A DNA stretch of 64,000 nt from Marinobacter halophilus (GCF_003007685.1 NZ_PXNN01000017.1:558001-622000), one strand, 5' to 3'. Numbered from the stretch's first letter, positions 54,453 through 64,000 are shown. Notes: a model not told the origin generated them from the letters alone. A program made the numbers and translations.

Positions 54453-55130
54453 TCAGGTTTTTTGGCGCCCGGACCGAACCGGGCGCTCAACGAGAGCCTC
54501 CAGGTTTTTCAGACGAACGCTTTCCCGTTCCTGTTCGCTGGTAATGGCAAGCCCCATATCCCGCAGCAGACCGTCAGCCACATCGTACACAAAACCGTGC
54601 ACGGTGAGCTGTTGGCCACGGCGCCAGGCTTCCAGAACAATGTTGTTCTGGCAAACATGGCTGACCTGCTCCACCACGTTCAACTCGCACAGACGGTCGA
54701 CACGATCTTCGACGGTCGGCAGGGCGTCCAGTACCGCCTGATGACGATCCCGCACGTCCTGGACGTGGCGCAGCCAGTTGGATATCAGGCCAAAACCCTC
54801 GTTCAGCAGAGCGGCTTTGACACCACCGCAGCCGTAGTGGCCAACCACCATGATGTGCTTGACCTTCAGAACATCGATCGCAAACTGCAAAACCGACAGG
54901 CAATTAAAGTCGGTGTGCACCACCACGTTGGCCACGTTGCGATGCACGAAAAGCTCACCGGGTAACAAGTCGACAATCTGGTTGGCCGGCACCCGACTGT
55001 CGGCGCAACCGATCCAGAGGTATTCCGGTGCTTGCTGATTCTTCAAACGATCGAAAAACGTTGGATCGCCTGCTTTGATACCGTCCGCCCAGGCACGGTT
55101 TTTTTCCAGAAGATGCTGTAAGTGTGGCAT
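54453..55130 (-). CDS. can: Beta-class carbonic anhydrase
   Basis: 225 aa. Interconverts CO2 and bicarbonate in the cytoplasm. Zinc ligands C42, H98 and C101 with the D44/R46 dyad (WIGCADSRV and VGHYGCGGV). No signal peptide; the length fits the E. coli Can type. Preceded by gdhB on the same strand with a strong hairpin between. Confidence 0.95.
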   Translation of the reverse strand: MPHLQHLLEKNRAWADGIKAGDPTFFDRLKNQQAPEYLWIGCADSRVPANQIVDLLPGELFVHRNVANVVVHTDFNCLSVLQFAIDVLKVKHIMVVGHYGCGGVKAALLNEGFGLISNWLRHVQDVRDRHQAVLDALPTVEDRVDRLCELNVVEQVSHVCQNNIVLEAWRRGQQLTVHGFVYDVADGLLRDMGLAITSEQERESVRLKNLEALVERPVRSGRQKT

Positions 55131-55144
55131 TTGTAAGACTCCCG

Positions 55145-55182
55145 CCCTTGATTCCTGTTCGGAATTGAACGGGAATCAAGGG
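55145..55182 (-). terminator. Long hairpin between gdhB and can
   Basis: CCCTTGATTCC-TGTTC, loop GGAATT, GAACG-GGAATCAAGGG makes a 16-bp stem with one wobble. It lies 14 nt after the gdhB stop and 15 nt before the can start. No U-tract, so it might be a terminator, an attenuator or a processing site. Confidence 0.6.
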
Positions 55183-55195
55183 CATAACGCAATAG

Positions 55196-58100
55196 TCAGT
55201 TTGTCTTGGCGTCGTCCGGAGACTGGTGCATGGTGCTCTGGGCAAGATCCAGAAGCTCTCGCAGTGCCACTGAGAACATCGCGTATTCTGGCTCTCTGGC
55301 GCTCTTCAACTCGGTCAGCATGGATTTCCAGCGAACAATCATATGCTGATGCTTGTCTTGCCATGCATCGACACAGGCCGGTACGTCTTCTGCCTTGCTG
55401 GCGAGCTTGAGAACACCCGTGGTCAGCGCTCTTTGTTGCCAGTCAAGATCCTCCCGGAAGCTCTCTCGAGCCAGCGCTTGCCAGTGCGAACTGGGTGCCA
55501 ATACCGCAATGGAGTTGGCAAACCAGGTCAGGTCCAGCCGATCACCCAGATCATAATAGAGATTGGCGACAGTTTTCAGAGGCATGCCCGTCGCTTCCTG
55601 CGCTTCGATAATCCCCAGTGATGAATACAGGTACCCGGTGCCCGCCAATACCGAGGCCAGATCTTTGGGCAAGCCTGCGGCTGTCAGATCGGTGTGGCGT
55701 TTTTCCCAGTTTGCCCGTGCCTGATCGCCCAAGTAGTCTGGCAGGTTCGAGGTGATCGCCCAAACGCTGTCGGCAAACCGCTCCATGTGGTTCTGGATGT
55801 TGAGCTCGGCACGTCGGTTGCGCAGCAGCCAGCGCACCGCCCGCCGCATCAGGCGCATCAGATCCTGCATCAGGGTCATCTGTACGTCTGCGGCAACGTG
55901 ATAATCCAGCGCTTCAATGCGATCCCACCAGTTATCAATCCGGAACACATCTCTGGCAATGATCCAGGCCAGCGCAATGGAGGCCGGATCGGCACCGGTG
56001 GACTGGCCCAGCCGTTCCACAAAGGTAATACCCATGTGGTTGACCATGTCGTTGGCAATCTGTGTGGCAATGATTTCACGGCGCAACTGGTGCTCACCCA
56101 GCTCGTTCGAGAATCGCTTGGTCAGCTCTTTCGGGAACACCTTGTACATTTCGCCCGCCAACAAGGGGTCATCCGGCAACTCACTGTCAATCAGTGTTTG
56201 CTTGAGATCGCCTTTAACGTAGGAAATCAGTACCGACAGCTCAGGGCGGGTCAGGCCTTTCTTGGCCAGTTTGCGCTCGGCGAGCACATCGTCCTCCGGT
56301 AGGAATTCCAGACCCCGGTTCAGCTTGCCCTCGCTTTCAAAGGCATTCATCAGCCGGCGATACTCTTCCAGGCGCGGCGCGGTGTCTTCGCTGGCAATAC
56401 TGATGGCCTGAGTCTGGCGATAGTTGTTCTTCAACACCAGAGCGGACACATCGTCGGTCATGTCTTCGAGCATGACGTTACGTTGCTTGCCGGTCAGGTC
56501 GCCCATGGCCACCGCGCGGTTGAGCAGGATTTTCATGTTGACTTCGTGATCCGAACAATCAACACCGCCGGAGTTATCAATGAAGTCGGTATTCAGGCGG
56601 CCACCCTGAAGCGCATAGTCAATGCGCCCCAACTGGGTAAAGCCAAGGTTGCCACCTTCGCCAACTACCTTGCAGCGCAGCTCACCGCCGTTGATCCGGA
56701 GGCCATCGTTGGCCTTGTCACCCACATCGGAGTGACTCTCGGATGCTGCCTTCACGTAAGTGCCGATACCGCCAACCCACAGCAGATCTGCCTCAGCCCT
56801 GAGGATATGACTGATCAGCATGTTGGGCGGTACACGATCAGCTTTAATACCCAGCAGCTTTTTCATCTCGGCGCTGACCGGGATGGATTTGGCGTTTCGG
56901 TTGAACACGCCACCCCCCTTCGAAATCAGTTTGGCGTCGTAATCGGTCCAGGCCGAGCGTGGCAATTCAAACAACCGCTTGCGCTCTTTGTAGCTCCTTT
57001 GTGCATCCGGATTCGGGTCCACAAAGATGTGAATGTGGTTAAACGCCGCGACCAGGCGGGTTTTCTCGGAGCACAGCAGGCCGTTACCGAAAACGTCACC
57101 GGCCATGTCGCCGATGCCGATCGCGGTGAACTCGTCCACCGCCGGATTGATGCCCATTTCCCGGAAATGCCGCTCCACCGAAACCCAGGCCCCCTTGGCG
57201 GTGATGCCCATTTTCTTGTGGTCGTAACCGTTGCTGCCACCGGACGCAAAGGCATCGCCCATCCAGAAGCCGTAATCTGCCGCCAGACCGTTGGCAATGT
57301 CAGAGAAGGTCGCGGTGCCCTTATCGGCCGCGACAACCAGGTAATGGTCATCCTCGTCATGCCGGATCACGCGCTGTGGCGGCTCAATCCCTGAATCTAC
57401 CAGGTTGTCGGTGATGTCCAGCAGCCCGCGGATAAAGGTTTTGTAGGCCGCAATACCTTCGGCCTGAAACGCTTCCCGGTCGGACCCGTCCGGCAGTCGC
57501 TTGGCGACAAAGCCGCCCTTGGCGCCCACCGGCACAATGACTGCGTTCTTGACCTGCTGGGCTTTGACCAGCCCCAGCACTTCGGTGCGATAGTCTTCAA
57601 AACGATCAGACCAGCGCAAGCCACCACGAGCCACCTTGCCACCGCGCAGATGCACACCCTCGACTCTGGGCGAATAGACGAAGATCTCGAACATCGGCAT
57701 CGGCAAAGGCATGTCCGGAATACGGGACGGGTCAAATTTGACGCTGATGTAAGGCTTGACCTGCCCTTCCGCGTCCGGCTGGTAGTAGTTGGTGCGCAGC
57801 GTAGCCTGCATCAGCTCCAGGTAGAGCCGCAGCACCCTGTCTTCACTGAGATTCTCGACCTCGTCCAGGCCGGCGTTGAATTCAATCTCGAGCTTTTGCT
57901 GGGCCGCCTCGCTTTTGCCCTTGCTCTGAAAGCGGTCAGGGTTGAACCGAACCTCGAAGAACTCCAGCAGAAGGCGGGTCAGGCTGACGTGATTGACCAG
58001 AGTGTTGGAGATGAAGGTCTGGCTGTTGGAGAAGCGGATCTGGCGCATGTAGCGTGCGAAGGTGCGCAACAGCGCAATGTCTCGCCAGCTCATGTAGGAG

Positions 58101-60076
58101 ACCAGCATCAGCCGGTTGAAGGCGTCGTTCTCCGCCTCGCCGTGCCATACCCTGCGGAACAGCTCCTCGAAGATAGGCCGGATGCGGTGAATGTCCACCA
58201 CACTGCCCTTGTGCGCCTGCAGGGTGAAGTCGTGAATCCAGACGGTCTTGCCGGTGCGGTCAATGACCTCAAAGGGGTGCTCACCAATCACCCGGAAACC
58301 CAGATTGTCAAAAATCGGCATCACATCCGACAGCGGCAAGGGCTCATCCGGATAGAACAGCTTGAAGTGCAGTGTGCTTTCATCTTCTTCCAGCGCACGG
58401 TAGAAGCTCATGGCCAGGTCGTCGTTGCGAGCCGATGCGACAATGTGCTCAAGATCAATAGCCGCACGCCGGGGCGAGAACATGTCGGTGTAGCTGGCCG
58501 GGAAACCACCCCCCCACACCCGATACATCTCGTTGCCCTGCTCTTCTCCGTAGGATTCGCTCAGGGCATCGTAGAGACCATCGCGCCAGGACTGTGCCAG
58601 TTCGATCACTTTTTCACGGATTTCAGCCAGCGGCAGCTGCCGATTCTCGAATTGCGGTACCCGAATGGTGAACTGCACCCGCGCCAGCACCGACTCCGAG
58701 AAGTGGGTAACAAACTCGATGTCTTCGGCTTCGAGCCGGTCCCGCAGCACCTGCTCCACTTTCAGGCGCAGCTCGGTGTTGTATATGTCACGGGGAAAGA
58801 AGGCCAGACAAGTGACAAATTGACCATAGACGTCTTCACGCATGAACAATTCGATTCGACGACGCTCCTGAATGTACAGGATACTTTTGGCCACTCGCAG
58901 CAGTTCGTCGGTTTCGATCTGGAACAACTCATCGCGCGGGTAAAGCGTGAGGATCTGCTCCAGCTCCTTGCCCGCGTAGTCATCAGTGAGGAATCCGGAG
59001 CGCTTCATCACAACCTGGAATTTGCGGCGCAGCAGCGGAATTTCATCCGGGCGTTCGTTGTAGACCCGCGCAGTGTAAAGGCCCAGGAACCGACGTTCAC
59101 CGACCACCTCGCCCTGGTTGTTGAACTTCTTGACCGCGATGTAGTCCGGATAGGCTGGTCTATGCACCCGCGAGCGCTGGGCCGATTTAGCAAAAATGAA
59201 GATATCGTCGGTACGTGTCATCTCGTGGCGAGTGCGCTGGGGCAACTCGTTCAGCCGCACCCGGTCCGGGCGTTCGTTGTTGACCCGCAAAATACCCAGC
59301 TCCGAGTTTTCCACCCGCCGCACCACCATACCCTGGGTGTCTTTGGCAAAGTCGTACTCGTCGTACCCCAGAAAGGTGAAGTGGTCATCCACCAGCCAGT
59401 TCAGGAAGGCTCTCGCCTCCTGCTTGCCTTCGTCGCTGACACCGGCGGTGGTCGCATCCAACTCCGCAAGAATTTCATTCACCTTGTTTTTTACAACCGG
59501 GAAATCTTCAACGGCAATTCGAACCTCGTGCAGCACATTCTGCAGGGCCTCTTCCAGATTACGGAGATCCTCAGGCGCGCTGTGCCGATCAATCTCCAGC
59601 ACGATGAAGGCTTCGTAAACTGACCCGGCGCCTGATTTCCTCGAGGAATACAGTTTCTTGAGTTTGCCGTCGTTGTCACGATCGACGTGAAGAATCGAAT
59701 GCTGAATTGAATGGGTACCAATCTCCCGCTGATTGATGGCCATGCGCACCGAGTCGATCAGGAAGGGGATATTGGGGTGGAGCATGAACACAACGGTATG
59801 GGTGGATTGCCAGCCGTCGCTTTCCAGATCGGGATTGAAAACCGACACCGGCGTTTCTTCCGCGCTGCGCTTCTGCAGAAACTGCCAGGCTGCCAGCACC
59901 GCACCATAGGTATCCGAGAATCGACGGCTGACCAGCTCCTCCAGAGGGATATGGGCATAATGCTGCCGGGCAAACTCGGCGATTTTCTTAGCCTCAGTTT
60001 TCGCAATTTTCTCTGAGAACGCTTCGGCCAACTGCTCGAAAAACTGATCCTTGCTGGCGATTGTCAGCGCATTCAT
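55196..60076 (-). CDS. gdhB: NAD-specific glutamate dehydrogenase, 180-kDa type
   Basis: 1626 aa from the ATG at 60076 behind AGAGG; a TTG two codons upstream is also open. Converts glutamate to 2-oxoglutarate and ammonium, feeding carbon catabolism. The N-terminal ACT-like regulatory region (about 1-700) is followed by the catalytic core: RGGLRWSDR (about 816-824), VGAKGGFV (about 848-855, substrate Lys), GIGDMAGDVFGNG and the NAD-binding Rossmann part with VVGEGGNLGFTQLGRI. A 200-residue C-terminal extension is typical of the class. Divergent from the MoxR operon. Confidence 0.97.
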   Translation of the reverse strand: MNALTIASKDQFFEQLAEAFSEKIAKTEAKKIAEFARQHYAHIPLEELVSRRFSDTYGAVLAAWQFLQKRSAEETPVSVFNPDLESDGWQSTHTVVFMLHPNIPFLIDSVRMAINQREIGTHSIQHSILHVDRDNDGKLKKLYSSRKSGAGSVYEAFIVLEIDRHSAPEDLRNLEEALQNVLHEVRIAVEDFPVVKNKVNEILAELDATTAGVSDEGKQEARAFLNWLVDDHFTFLGYDEYDFAKDTQGMVVRRVENSELGILRVNNERPDRVRLNELPQRTRHEMTRTDDIFIFAKSAQRSRVHRPAYPDYIAVKKFNNQGEVVGERRFLGLYTARVYNERPDEIPLLRRKFQVVMKRSGFLTDDYAGKELEQILTLYPRDELFQIETDELLRVAKSILYIQERRRIELFMREDVYGQFVTCLAFFPRDIYNTELRLKVEQVLRDRLEAEDIEFVTHFSESVLARVQFTIRVPQFENRQLPLAEIREKVIELAQSWRDGLYDALSESYGEEQGNEMYRVWGGGFPASYTDMFSPRRAAIDLEHIVASARNDDLAMSFYRALEEDESTLHFKLFYPDEPLPLSDVMPIFDNLGFRVIGEHPFEVIDRTGKTVWIHDFTLQAHKGSVVDIHRIRPIFEELFRRVWHGEAENDAFNRLMLVSYMSWRDIALLRTFARYMRQIRFSNSQTFISNTLVNHVSLTRLLLEFFEVRFNPDRFQSKGKSEAAQQKLEIEFNAGLDEVENLSEDRVLRLYLELMQATLRTNYYQPDAEGQVKPYISVKFDPSRIPDMPLPMPMFEIFVYSPRVEGVHLRGGKVARGGLRWSDRFEDYRTEVLGLVKAQQVKNAVIVPVGAKGGFVAKRLPDGSDREAFQAEGIAAYKTFIRGLLDITDNLVDSGIEPPQRVIRHDEDDHYLVVAADKGTATFSDIANGLAADYGFWMGDAFASGGSNGYDHKKMGITAKGAWVSVERHFREMGINPAVDEFTAIGIGDMAGDVFGNGLLCSEKTRLVAAFNHIHIFVDPNPDAQRSYKERKRLFELPRSAWTDYDAKLISKGGGVFNRNAKSIPVSAEMKKLLGIKADRVPPNMLISHILRAEADLLWVGGIGTYVKAASESHSDVGDKANDGLRINGGELRCKVVGEGGNLGFTQLGRIDYALQGGRLNTDFIDNSGGVDCSDHEVNMKILLNRAVAMGDLTGKQRNVMLEDMTDDVSALVLKNNYRQTQAISIASEDTAPRLEEYRRLMNAFESEGKLNRGLEFLPEDDVLAERKLAKKGLTRPELSVLISYVKGDLKQTLIDSELPDDPLLAGEMYKVFPKELTKRFSNELGEHQLRREIIATQIANDMVNHMGITFVERLGQSTGADPASIALAWIIARDVFRIDNWWDRIEALDYHVAADVQMTLMQDLMRLMRRAVRWLLRNRRAELNIQNHMERFADSVWAITSNLPDYLGDQARANWEKRHTDLTAAGLPKDLASVLAGTGYLYSSLGIIEAQEATGMPLKTVANLYYDLGDRLDLTWFANSIAVLAPSSHWQALARESFREDLDWQQRALTTGVLKLASKAEDVPACVDAWQDKHQHMIVRWKSMLTELKSAREPEYAMFSVALRELLDLAQSTMHQSPDDAKTN

Positions 60077-60260
60077 ATCCAACCTCTGGTTTTGTGTGAA
60101 ATAAACGTAATCACGGTACAGTCACATAAGCATAGTCAAACCCTTGATTTTTGCCGGCCAGACGCCAAAACTGCGGCAACTACTTAGGCACAATTCAGGT
60201 CAGGCACAATTCAGGCAGAACGCTGTTCCGCGCCCGCCGGACCATCAAAAACCAAGAGCT

Positions 60261-61232
60261 ATGAATTTCATGTCGTTACAACAAACGTTTGGTGACCTCC
60301 GAACCCAACTGGCCACCCGCATCATCGGCCAGGACAAACTGGTAGACCGACTGTTGATTGCTCTGCTTGCCGACGGCCACTTGCTGGTCGAAGGCGCACC
60401 CGGTCTTGCCAAAACGACCGCCGTCAAAGCCCTCGCCGAACACCTGGTCGGCGATTTTCACCGGATCCAGTTCACCCCGGATCTGCTGCCATCAGACGTC
60501 ACCGGCAGCGAGATCTACCGCGCCGAGACTGGCCTGTTCGAATTCCAGCGCGGCCCGATCTTTCACAATCTGGTGCTGGCTGATGAAATCAATCGTGCAC
60601 CGGCCAAGGTTCAGTCTGCCCTGCTCGAAGCCATGGGGGAACGGCAGATCAGCGTCGGCATGCGGACGTTTACTCTCCCCAAGCTGTTCATGGTCATGGC
60701 CACTCAGAACCCGATTGAGCAGGAAGGCACTTACCCGCTGCCCGAGGCGCAGCTCGACCGGTTCCTGATGCACGTAGTGATTGACTACCCCTCGGCCGAA
60801 GCTGAGCGACAGATTCTGCACCTTGCACGGGCAGACTACCGTCAGGGAATCCCGAACGTAGACATTCGTCTAACAGAGGATCAGGTGATGGCCGCCCGCC
60901 AGGCGGTGTCGGATATTTACATGGCCGAACCGGTCGAGCAGTACCTGCTGGCACTGATTCTGGCAACCCGGGATGCCGGCAGCCTGGACCCTGAGTTGGC
61001 TCGTTGGACGGCCTTTGGCGCCAGCCCCCGCGGCACCATTGCCCTGGACCGTTGTGCACGAGCCCTGGCCTGGCTTGATGGCCGGGATTACGTGACCCCC
61101 GATGACATTCGGGCCATGGCTTTTGATGTGCTCCGGCACCGGATTCTGCTGACCTTCGAGGCGGAAGCAGAAGGCATGACCGCAGACACCGTGCTGCAAC
61201 GGCTGATTGACCGGGTCCCGGTGACCGCCTGA
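60261..61232 (+). CDS. MoxR-family AAA ATPase
   Basis: 323 aa from the ATG at 60261 (MNFMSLQQTFGDLRTQL). A chaperone-like AAA+ ATPase acting with VWA-domain proteins on the next genes. Walker A EGAPGLAKTTAV (about 46-57), Walker B LVLADEINRAP (about 109-119), sensor MATQNPIEQEGTYPLPEAQLDRF and the Arg finger region. First gene of a five-gene or longer operon. Leader of 184 bp from gdhB. Confidence 0.93.
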   Translation: MNFMSLQQTFGDLRTQLATRIIGQDKLVDRLLIALLADGHLLVEGAPGLAKTTAVKALAEHLVGDFHRIQFTPDLLPSDVTGSEIYRAETGLFEFQRGPIFHNLVLADEINRAPAKVQSALLEAMGERQISVGMRTFTLPKLFMVMATQNPIEQEGTYPLPEAQLDRFLMHVVIDYPSAEAERQILHLARADYRQGIPNVDIRLTEDQVMAARQAVSDIYMAEPVEQYLLALILATRDAGSLDPELARWTAFGASPRGTIALDRCARALAWLDGRDYVTPDDIRAMAFDVLRHRILLTFEAEAEGMTADTVLQRLIDRVPVTA

Positions 61233-61264
61233 CGCGATCTGCAACAGGAGGCACTGACGACAGC

Positions 61265-62203
61265 ATGGCTAAACTACCCGCCGCCACCCACATCACCTTG
61301 CCGGACCTTGTCCGCCTGCAGGCCGATGCCCGGGCACTCAAACTGCCCTCAGCACGACCGGTGCGGGCACGCCAGTCCGGCCTCAGGCAATCCCGCCAGC
61401 GCGGGCGTGGCATGACCTTCGCAGAAGTGCGTCAGTATCAGCCCGGCGACGACATTCGCAGCATTGACTGGCGCGTTACCGCCCGGCGCCAGTCCCCTCA
61501 CACCAAACTGTATGAAGAAGAACGGGAACGCCCGGTGCTGCTGATTGCCGACCTGGGGCCCACCCTGTTTTTTGCCAGTACCGGTGCCTATAAGCAGGTT
61601 CGCTGTGCTCAATTGACGTCGATACTGGCCTGGCTGGCCCTGTGGGCCGGCGATCAGGTTGGCGGGCTGGTCTTCAATAGCCGCGAGCTGGACCTGCTGC
61701 GCCCGGCTCGTCGCCGAAAGTCGGTACTGCGGTTGCTGGACCAGCTCGCCAACCTGCAACATCAGCCGGGGAGTCCTCCGGCCACCGGGGATGAGCCCGC
61801 CTACCGGCTGGACACCGCTCTGGCGGAAGCCCGCAGGGTTGCCCACACCGGCACCCGGATTTTCATCATCAGCGACTTCATGACCGTGACCGAAAACACC
61901 ACCAGCCTGCTGGGCGCGCTGGCACGGCACAACAGCGTAAGCGCCATACGGGTGCTAGACCCCCTGGAGAGTGAGCTGCCCGTCAGCGGCCGATTTGCCG
62001 TCGCCGGGCCGGACGGACCGATCTGGTTTGATGCGTCAAACCACGCGTTTCAAAAGGCCTGGCGCGACAAAGTCGCCAGTCATGAACAACAACTCGCCGA
62101 CTGTTTTCGCACCTCCGGCGTCCAGGCCGCGACGGTGATGACGGATCAGGACCCGGCCGCCGCCTTGCGCCTGTTGCTCGGCCCGGGAGGACGCATCGGA
62201 TGA
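61265..62203 (+). CDS. DUF58 domain protein of the MoxR/Bat operon
   Basis: 312 aa. Starts 32 bp after moxR; GGAGG lies 15 nt before the ATG, longer than usual. DUF58 core: RARQSGLRQSRQRGRGMTFAEVRQYQPGDDIRSIDWRV, with the family's R-x-Y-x-P-G-D-D-x-R-x-I-D-W motif (about 57-70) and RPVLLIADLG. VWA-like fold in the second half. Ends by overlapping the DUF4381 start (ATGA). Confidence 0.93.
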   Translation: MAKLPAATHITLPDLVRLQADARALKLPSARPVRARQSGLRQSRQRGRGMTFAEVRQYQPGDDIRSIDWRVTARRQSPHTKLYEEERERPVLLIADLGPTLFFASTGAYKQVRCAQLTSILAWLALWAGDQVGGLVFNSRELDLLRPARRRKSVLRLLDQLANLQHQPGSPPATGDEPAYRLDTALAEARRVAHTGTRIFIISDFMTVTENTTSLLGALARHNSVSAIRVLDPLESELPVSGRFAVAGPDGPIWFDASNHAFQKAWRDKVASHEQQLADCFRTSGVQAATVMTDQDPAAALRLLLGPGGRIG

Positions 62204-62667
62204 ACAGACAGGACCCGTTGGCCCAGTTGCGCGATATACACCTGCCCGAAACCGGCGGCTTCTGGCCGCCGGCACCGGGCTGGTGGCTGGTGGGTGCTCT
62301 GGTGCTGATCAGCCTCGCCGCCGTGCTCCTGTTTTGGCGCCGGCATAAGCGCAACACACTCTGGCAACGACAGGCCAGGGATCTGCTGGTTGACCTGGAA
62401 CAATCACCCCGCAAGGATTCCCGCTGGTTCTGCGAACTGAACGCCCTGCTGAAACGGGTCGCGCGGCAGGCTTTTCCTGAGCGCAACCCGGAAGTCATGT
62501 CTGGCCACGAGTGGGTTGATTTCCTGCTGGAAACCGCCCCGAACGATCGTATTGCGTCGCGCCCGATGGTAGAGGCGATGGTGGCCAGTACCTGGCAGCC
62601 CAGGCCGGCTGCCGACCCGGCTCAGGCACTCAGCTTCGCCGCCGCCTGGCTGGAGACGAGAGTATGA
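62200..62667 (+). CDS. DUF4381 domain protein
   Basis: 155 aa. One TM segment at about 28-47 (GWWLVGALVLISLAAVLLFW) preceded by a short proline-rich N-terminus LRDIHLPETGGFWPPAPGW, and a helical cytoplasmic part with LVDLEQ and ALLKRVARQAFPE, typical of this operon's third gene. Overlaps both neighbours by 4 nt. Confidence 0.88.
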   Translation: MNRQDPLAQLRDIHLPETGGFWPPAPGWWLVGALVLISLAAVLLFWRRHKRNTLWQRQARDLLVDLEQSPRKDSRWFCELNALLKRVARQAFPERNPEVMSGHEWVDFLLETAPNDRIASRPMVEAMVASTWQPRPAADPAQALSFAAAWLETRV

Positions 62668-63683
62668 TGAGCCTCGCCTATCCCTGGCTATTGCTGCTGG
62701 CCTTTCTGCCACTGATGTTGATCGGCCGAAACCGGGGCAGGCAGGCAGTGGATGCCCCGGTGATCCCGGTCGGCCATTGGCTTTCCGGCATGCCCGGGGT
62801 CAGCACCCGTGGCCACGCCACACCGCGCTGGCGCCAATTGATACTGCTCGTCGCCTGGCTCTGCCTGGTGCTGGCGGTTGCCCGCCCCCAGCATGTGGGC
62901 GAACAGATTCAGATGCCGGTCAGCGGCCGGGATCTGATGCTGGTAGTGGATATTTCGCCAAGCATGGATGAACAGGACATGGTCCTGCGCGGACGCGGCA
63001 TCAACCGCTTACAGGCGGTAAAACGGGTACTGAACGACTTTATTGACCAGCGCGAGGGCGACCGTCTTGGGTTAATCCTGTTCGGCACAGAACCCTATGT
63101 GCAGGCACCACTGACCTTCGACAGGAAAACAGTCCGCACCCTGCTGCAGGAGGCGGGCATTGGCATGGCGGGCCGCGCCACAGCCATCGGCGATGCCATT
63201 GGCTTATCGATACAGCGCCTGCGCGATCGCCCACAGCAACAACGAATCGTTATCATGCTGACCGACGGCGCTAACACCGCGGGCCAGATCGCACCAGACA
63301 AGGCGGCTGAGATTGCCCAGGCGGCCGGTGTTCGCATCTATACGGTGGGTATTGGTGCCGACTCGATGATTCAACGCGGTTTGCTGGGGTCACGGCAAGT
63401 AAATCCATCCCGCGATCTGGACGAAGATTTACTGACGCGAATGGCCCAACAGACTGGCGGGCGTTATTTCCGCGCGCGCAGCCTGCCCGAGCTCGAAATG
63501 ATCTACGACAGCATCAATCAACTCGAACCGATTGAACAGGAAGGACAATTTTACCGCCCGATCACAGAGCTCTATGTCTGGCCCGCAGGCATTGCCGTTA
63601 CCCTGTGGCTGATGGTGCTGGCTGCACAACTGCTCAGCAGTGGTCATCGCAATGGCCGCCGTCAGGAGGCAGGCAATGGCTGA
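62664..63683 (+). CDS. VWA-domain membrane protein, BatA type
   Basis: 339 aa. TM segments at about 5-19 and 57-75, then a VWA domain with MIDAS D96-I-S98-P-S100 (VVDISPSMD) and MLTDGANTAGQ, and a C-terminal TM at about 308-330. Such proteins form envelope complexes with the MoxR ATPase, linked in some bacteria to aerotolerance or periplasmic folding. The start overlaps the DUF4381 stop, and its stop overlaps the next gene's start by 8 bp. Confidence 0.9.
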   Translation: MMSLAYPWLLLLAFLPLMLIGRNRGRQAVDAPVIPVGHWLSGMPGVSTRGHATPRWRQLILLVAWLCLVLAVARPQHVGEQIQMPVSGRDLMLVVDISPSMDEQDMVLRGRGINRLQAVKRVLNDFIDQREGDRLGLILFGTEPYVQAPLTFDRKTVRTLLQEAGIGMAGRATAIGDAIGLSIQRLRDRPQQQRIVIMLTDGANTAGQIAPDKAAEIAQAAGVRIYTVGIGADSMIQRGLLGSRQVNPSRDLDEDLLTRMAQQTGGRYFRARSLPELEMIYDSINQLEPIEQEGQFYRPITELYVWPAGIAVTLWLMVLAAQLLSSGHRNGRRQEAGNG

Positions 63684-64000
63684 TTTTCATTTGTTGCGAC
63701 CGTTCTGGTTGCTACTGATCCTGGCCTTGCCGCTGTTCTTCATGGTTCAGCGCCGCCTCCGGCGGGGCACTACCGGCTGGGGTCGCTACATTCCTCCGGC
63801 GCTATTGAACCCGCTGATCCGCCATCGTGACGAGGAGGAAACCGGTCGCAAAAAGGGGCCACCTTTGCTGCCCCTCAGCCTTGGCATTGTGATGCTGGCA
63901 ATCGCTCTTTCAGGACCAAGCTGGCGCGAAGCACCCACACCACTCAAGCAACCGGCAGACAGCCTGGTGATCGTACTGGACGTGTCGCTGTCGATGTTGG
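63676..64000 (+). CDS. VWA-domain membrane protein, BatB type (truncated by window)
   Basis: 108 codons to the right edge, open to the end. The start ATG at 63676 overlaps the previous stop, behind AGGAGG. Hydrophobic N-terminus FHLLRPFWLLLILALPLFFMV and TM at about 77-92, then LVIVLDVSLSML, a VWA MIDAS DxSxS, begins at the edge. A TPR tail and batD probably follow outside. Confidence 0.88.
   Translation, partial: MADFHLLRPFWLLLILALPLFFMVQRRLRRGTTGWGRYIPPALLNPLIRHRDEEETGRKKGPPLLPLSLGIVMLAIALSGPSWREAPTPLKQPADSLVIVLDVSLSML

Noticed and set aside
57650..59623. 657-codon open frame on the + strand opposite gdhB
   Set aside because: Antisense shadow of a well-supported GDH; no motif or ribosome-binding site.

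Overview
The window reads as a chromosomal segment of a marine gammaproteobacterium, most probably Marinobacter or a close relative. This is inferred from gene content and order, not from a database match. Pointers are the six-gene Na+-pumping NADH:quinone reductase operon with its own maturation genes, a 180-kDa NAD-glutamate dehydrogenase, a long GAPDH divergent from mfd, PsrA, CsiV, a MoxR/BatA operon, and a gltX-tRNA-Ala-tRNA-Glu unit. The order sthA, nqr, gap, mfd, csiV, MTIP and psrA matches, as far as I recall, the Pseudomonas aeruginosa PA2991-PA3006 region. Coding density is high, most genes are GC-rich, and many neighbours overlap by 4 nt.

1-6.5 kb: the 3' end of a MORN-repeat gene, a receiver-domain protein with a C-terminal membrane anchor, a MobA/MocA-like nucleotidyltransferase, a two-half QueD/PTPS-fold protein, tRNA-Glu and tRNA-Ala with their own promoter and terminator behind gltX, and znuA behind a Zur-type operator. 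6.5-13.2 kb: rnk, a Cys/Met-metabolism PLP enzyme, an AraC regulator divergent from a membrane fatty-acid desaturase, and a fused SecDF. Three near-identical hairpin elements of about 55 bp sit directly after the stop codons of the three large + strand genes here.

13.2-16.6 kb is the accessory-looking part. It has two small genes on the minus strand (a 38-aa Lys-rich protein and a 59-aa ribbon-helix-helix-like protein), a methyltransferase-HNH nuclease fusion, and a divergent DUF3883-type protein with a PD-(D/E)xK signature. I consider this pair the best candidate for an undescribed (defence-type) system. 16.6-25.8 kb: a ROK sugar kinase, a nitronate monooxygenase, a cyclotransferase-like protein, and a five-gene translationally coupled run joining a YhaO/YhaN-like nuclease-ATPase pair to the YdbH-YnbE-YdbL envelope lipid-transport module.

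26-34 kb: a lipoprotein, dusA, transaldolase, a TerB-like protein, DAHP synthase, GDPD and sthA. 33.4-40.7 kb: nqrABCDEF-apbE-nqrM, all on the minus strand. ApbE attaches FMN to NqrB and NqrC, and NqrM helps metal-centre assembly. 41-50.2 kb: gap and mfd from facing promoters, csiV, methylthioinosine phosphorylase, an MscS channel, a YkuD protein, and psrA with two adjoining PsrA operators over its promoter. 50.2-64 kb: a membrane protein, riboflavin synthase, the paired rRNA methyltransferases RlmG and RsmC with a possible small RNA between them, beta-carbonic anhydrase, the 1626-aa glutamate dehydrogenase, and the start of a MoxR-DUF58-DUF4381-BatA-BatB operon that runs off the right edge.
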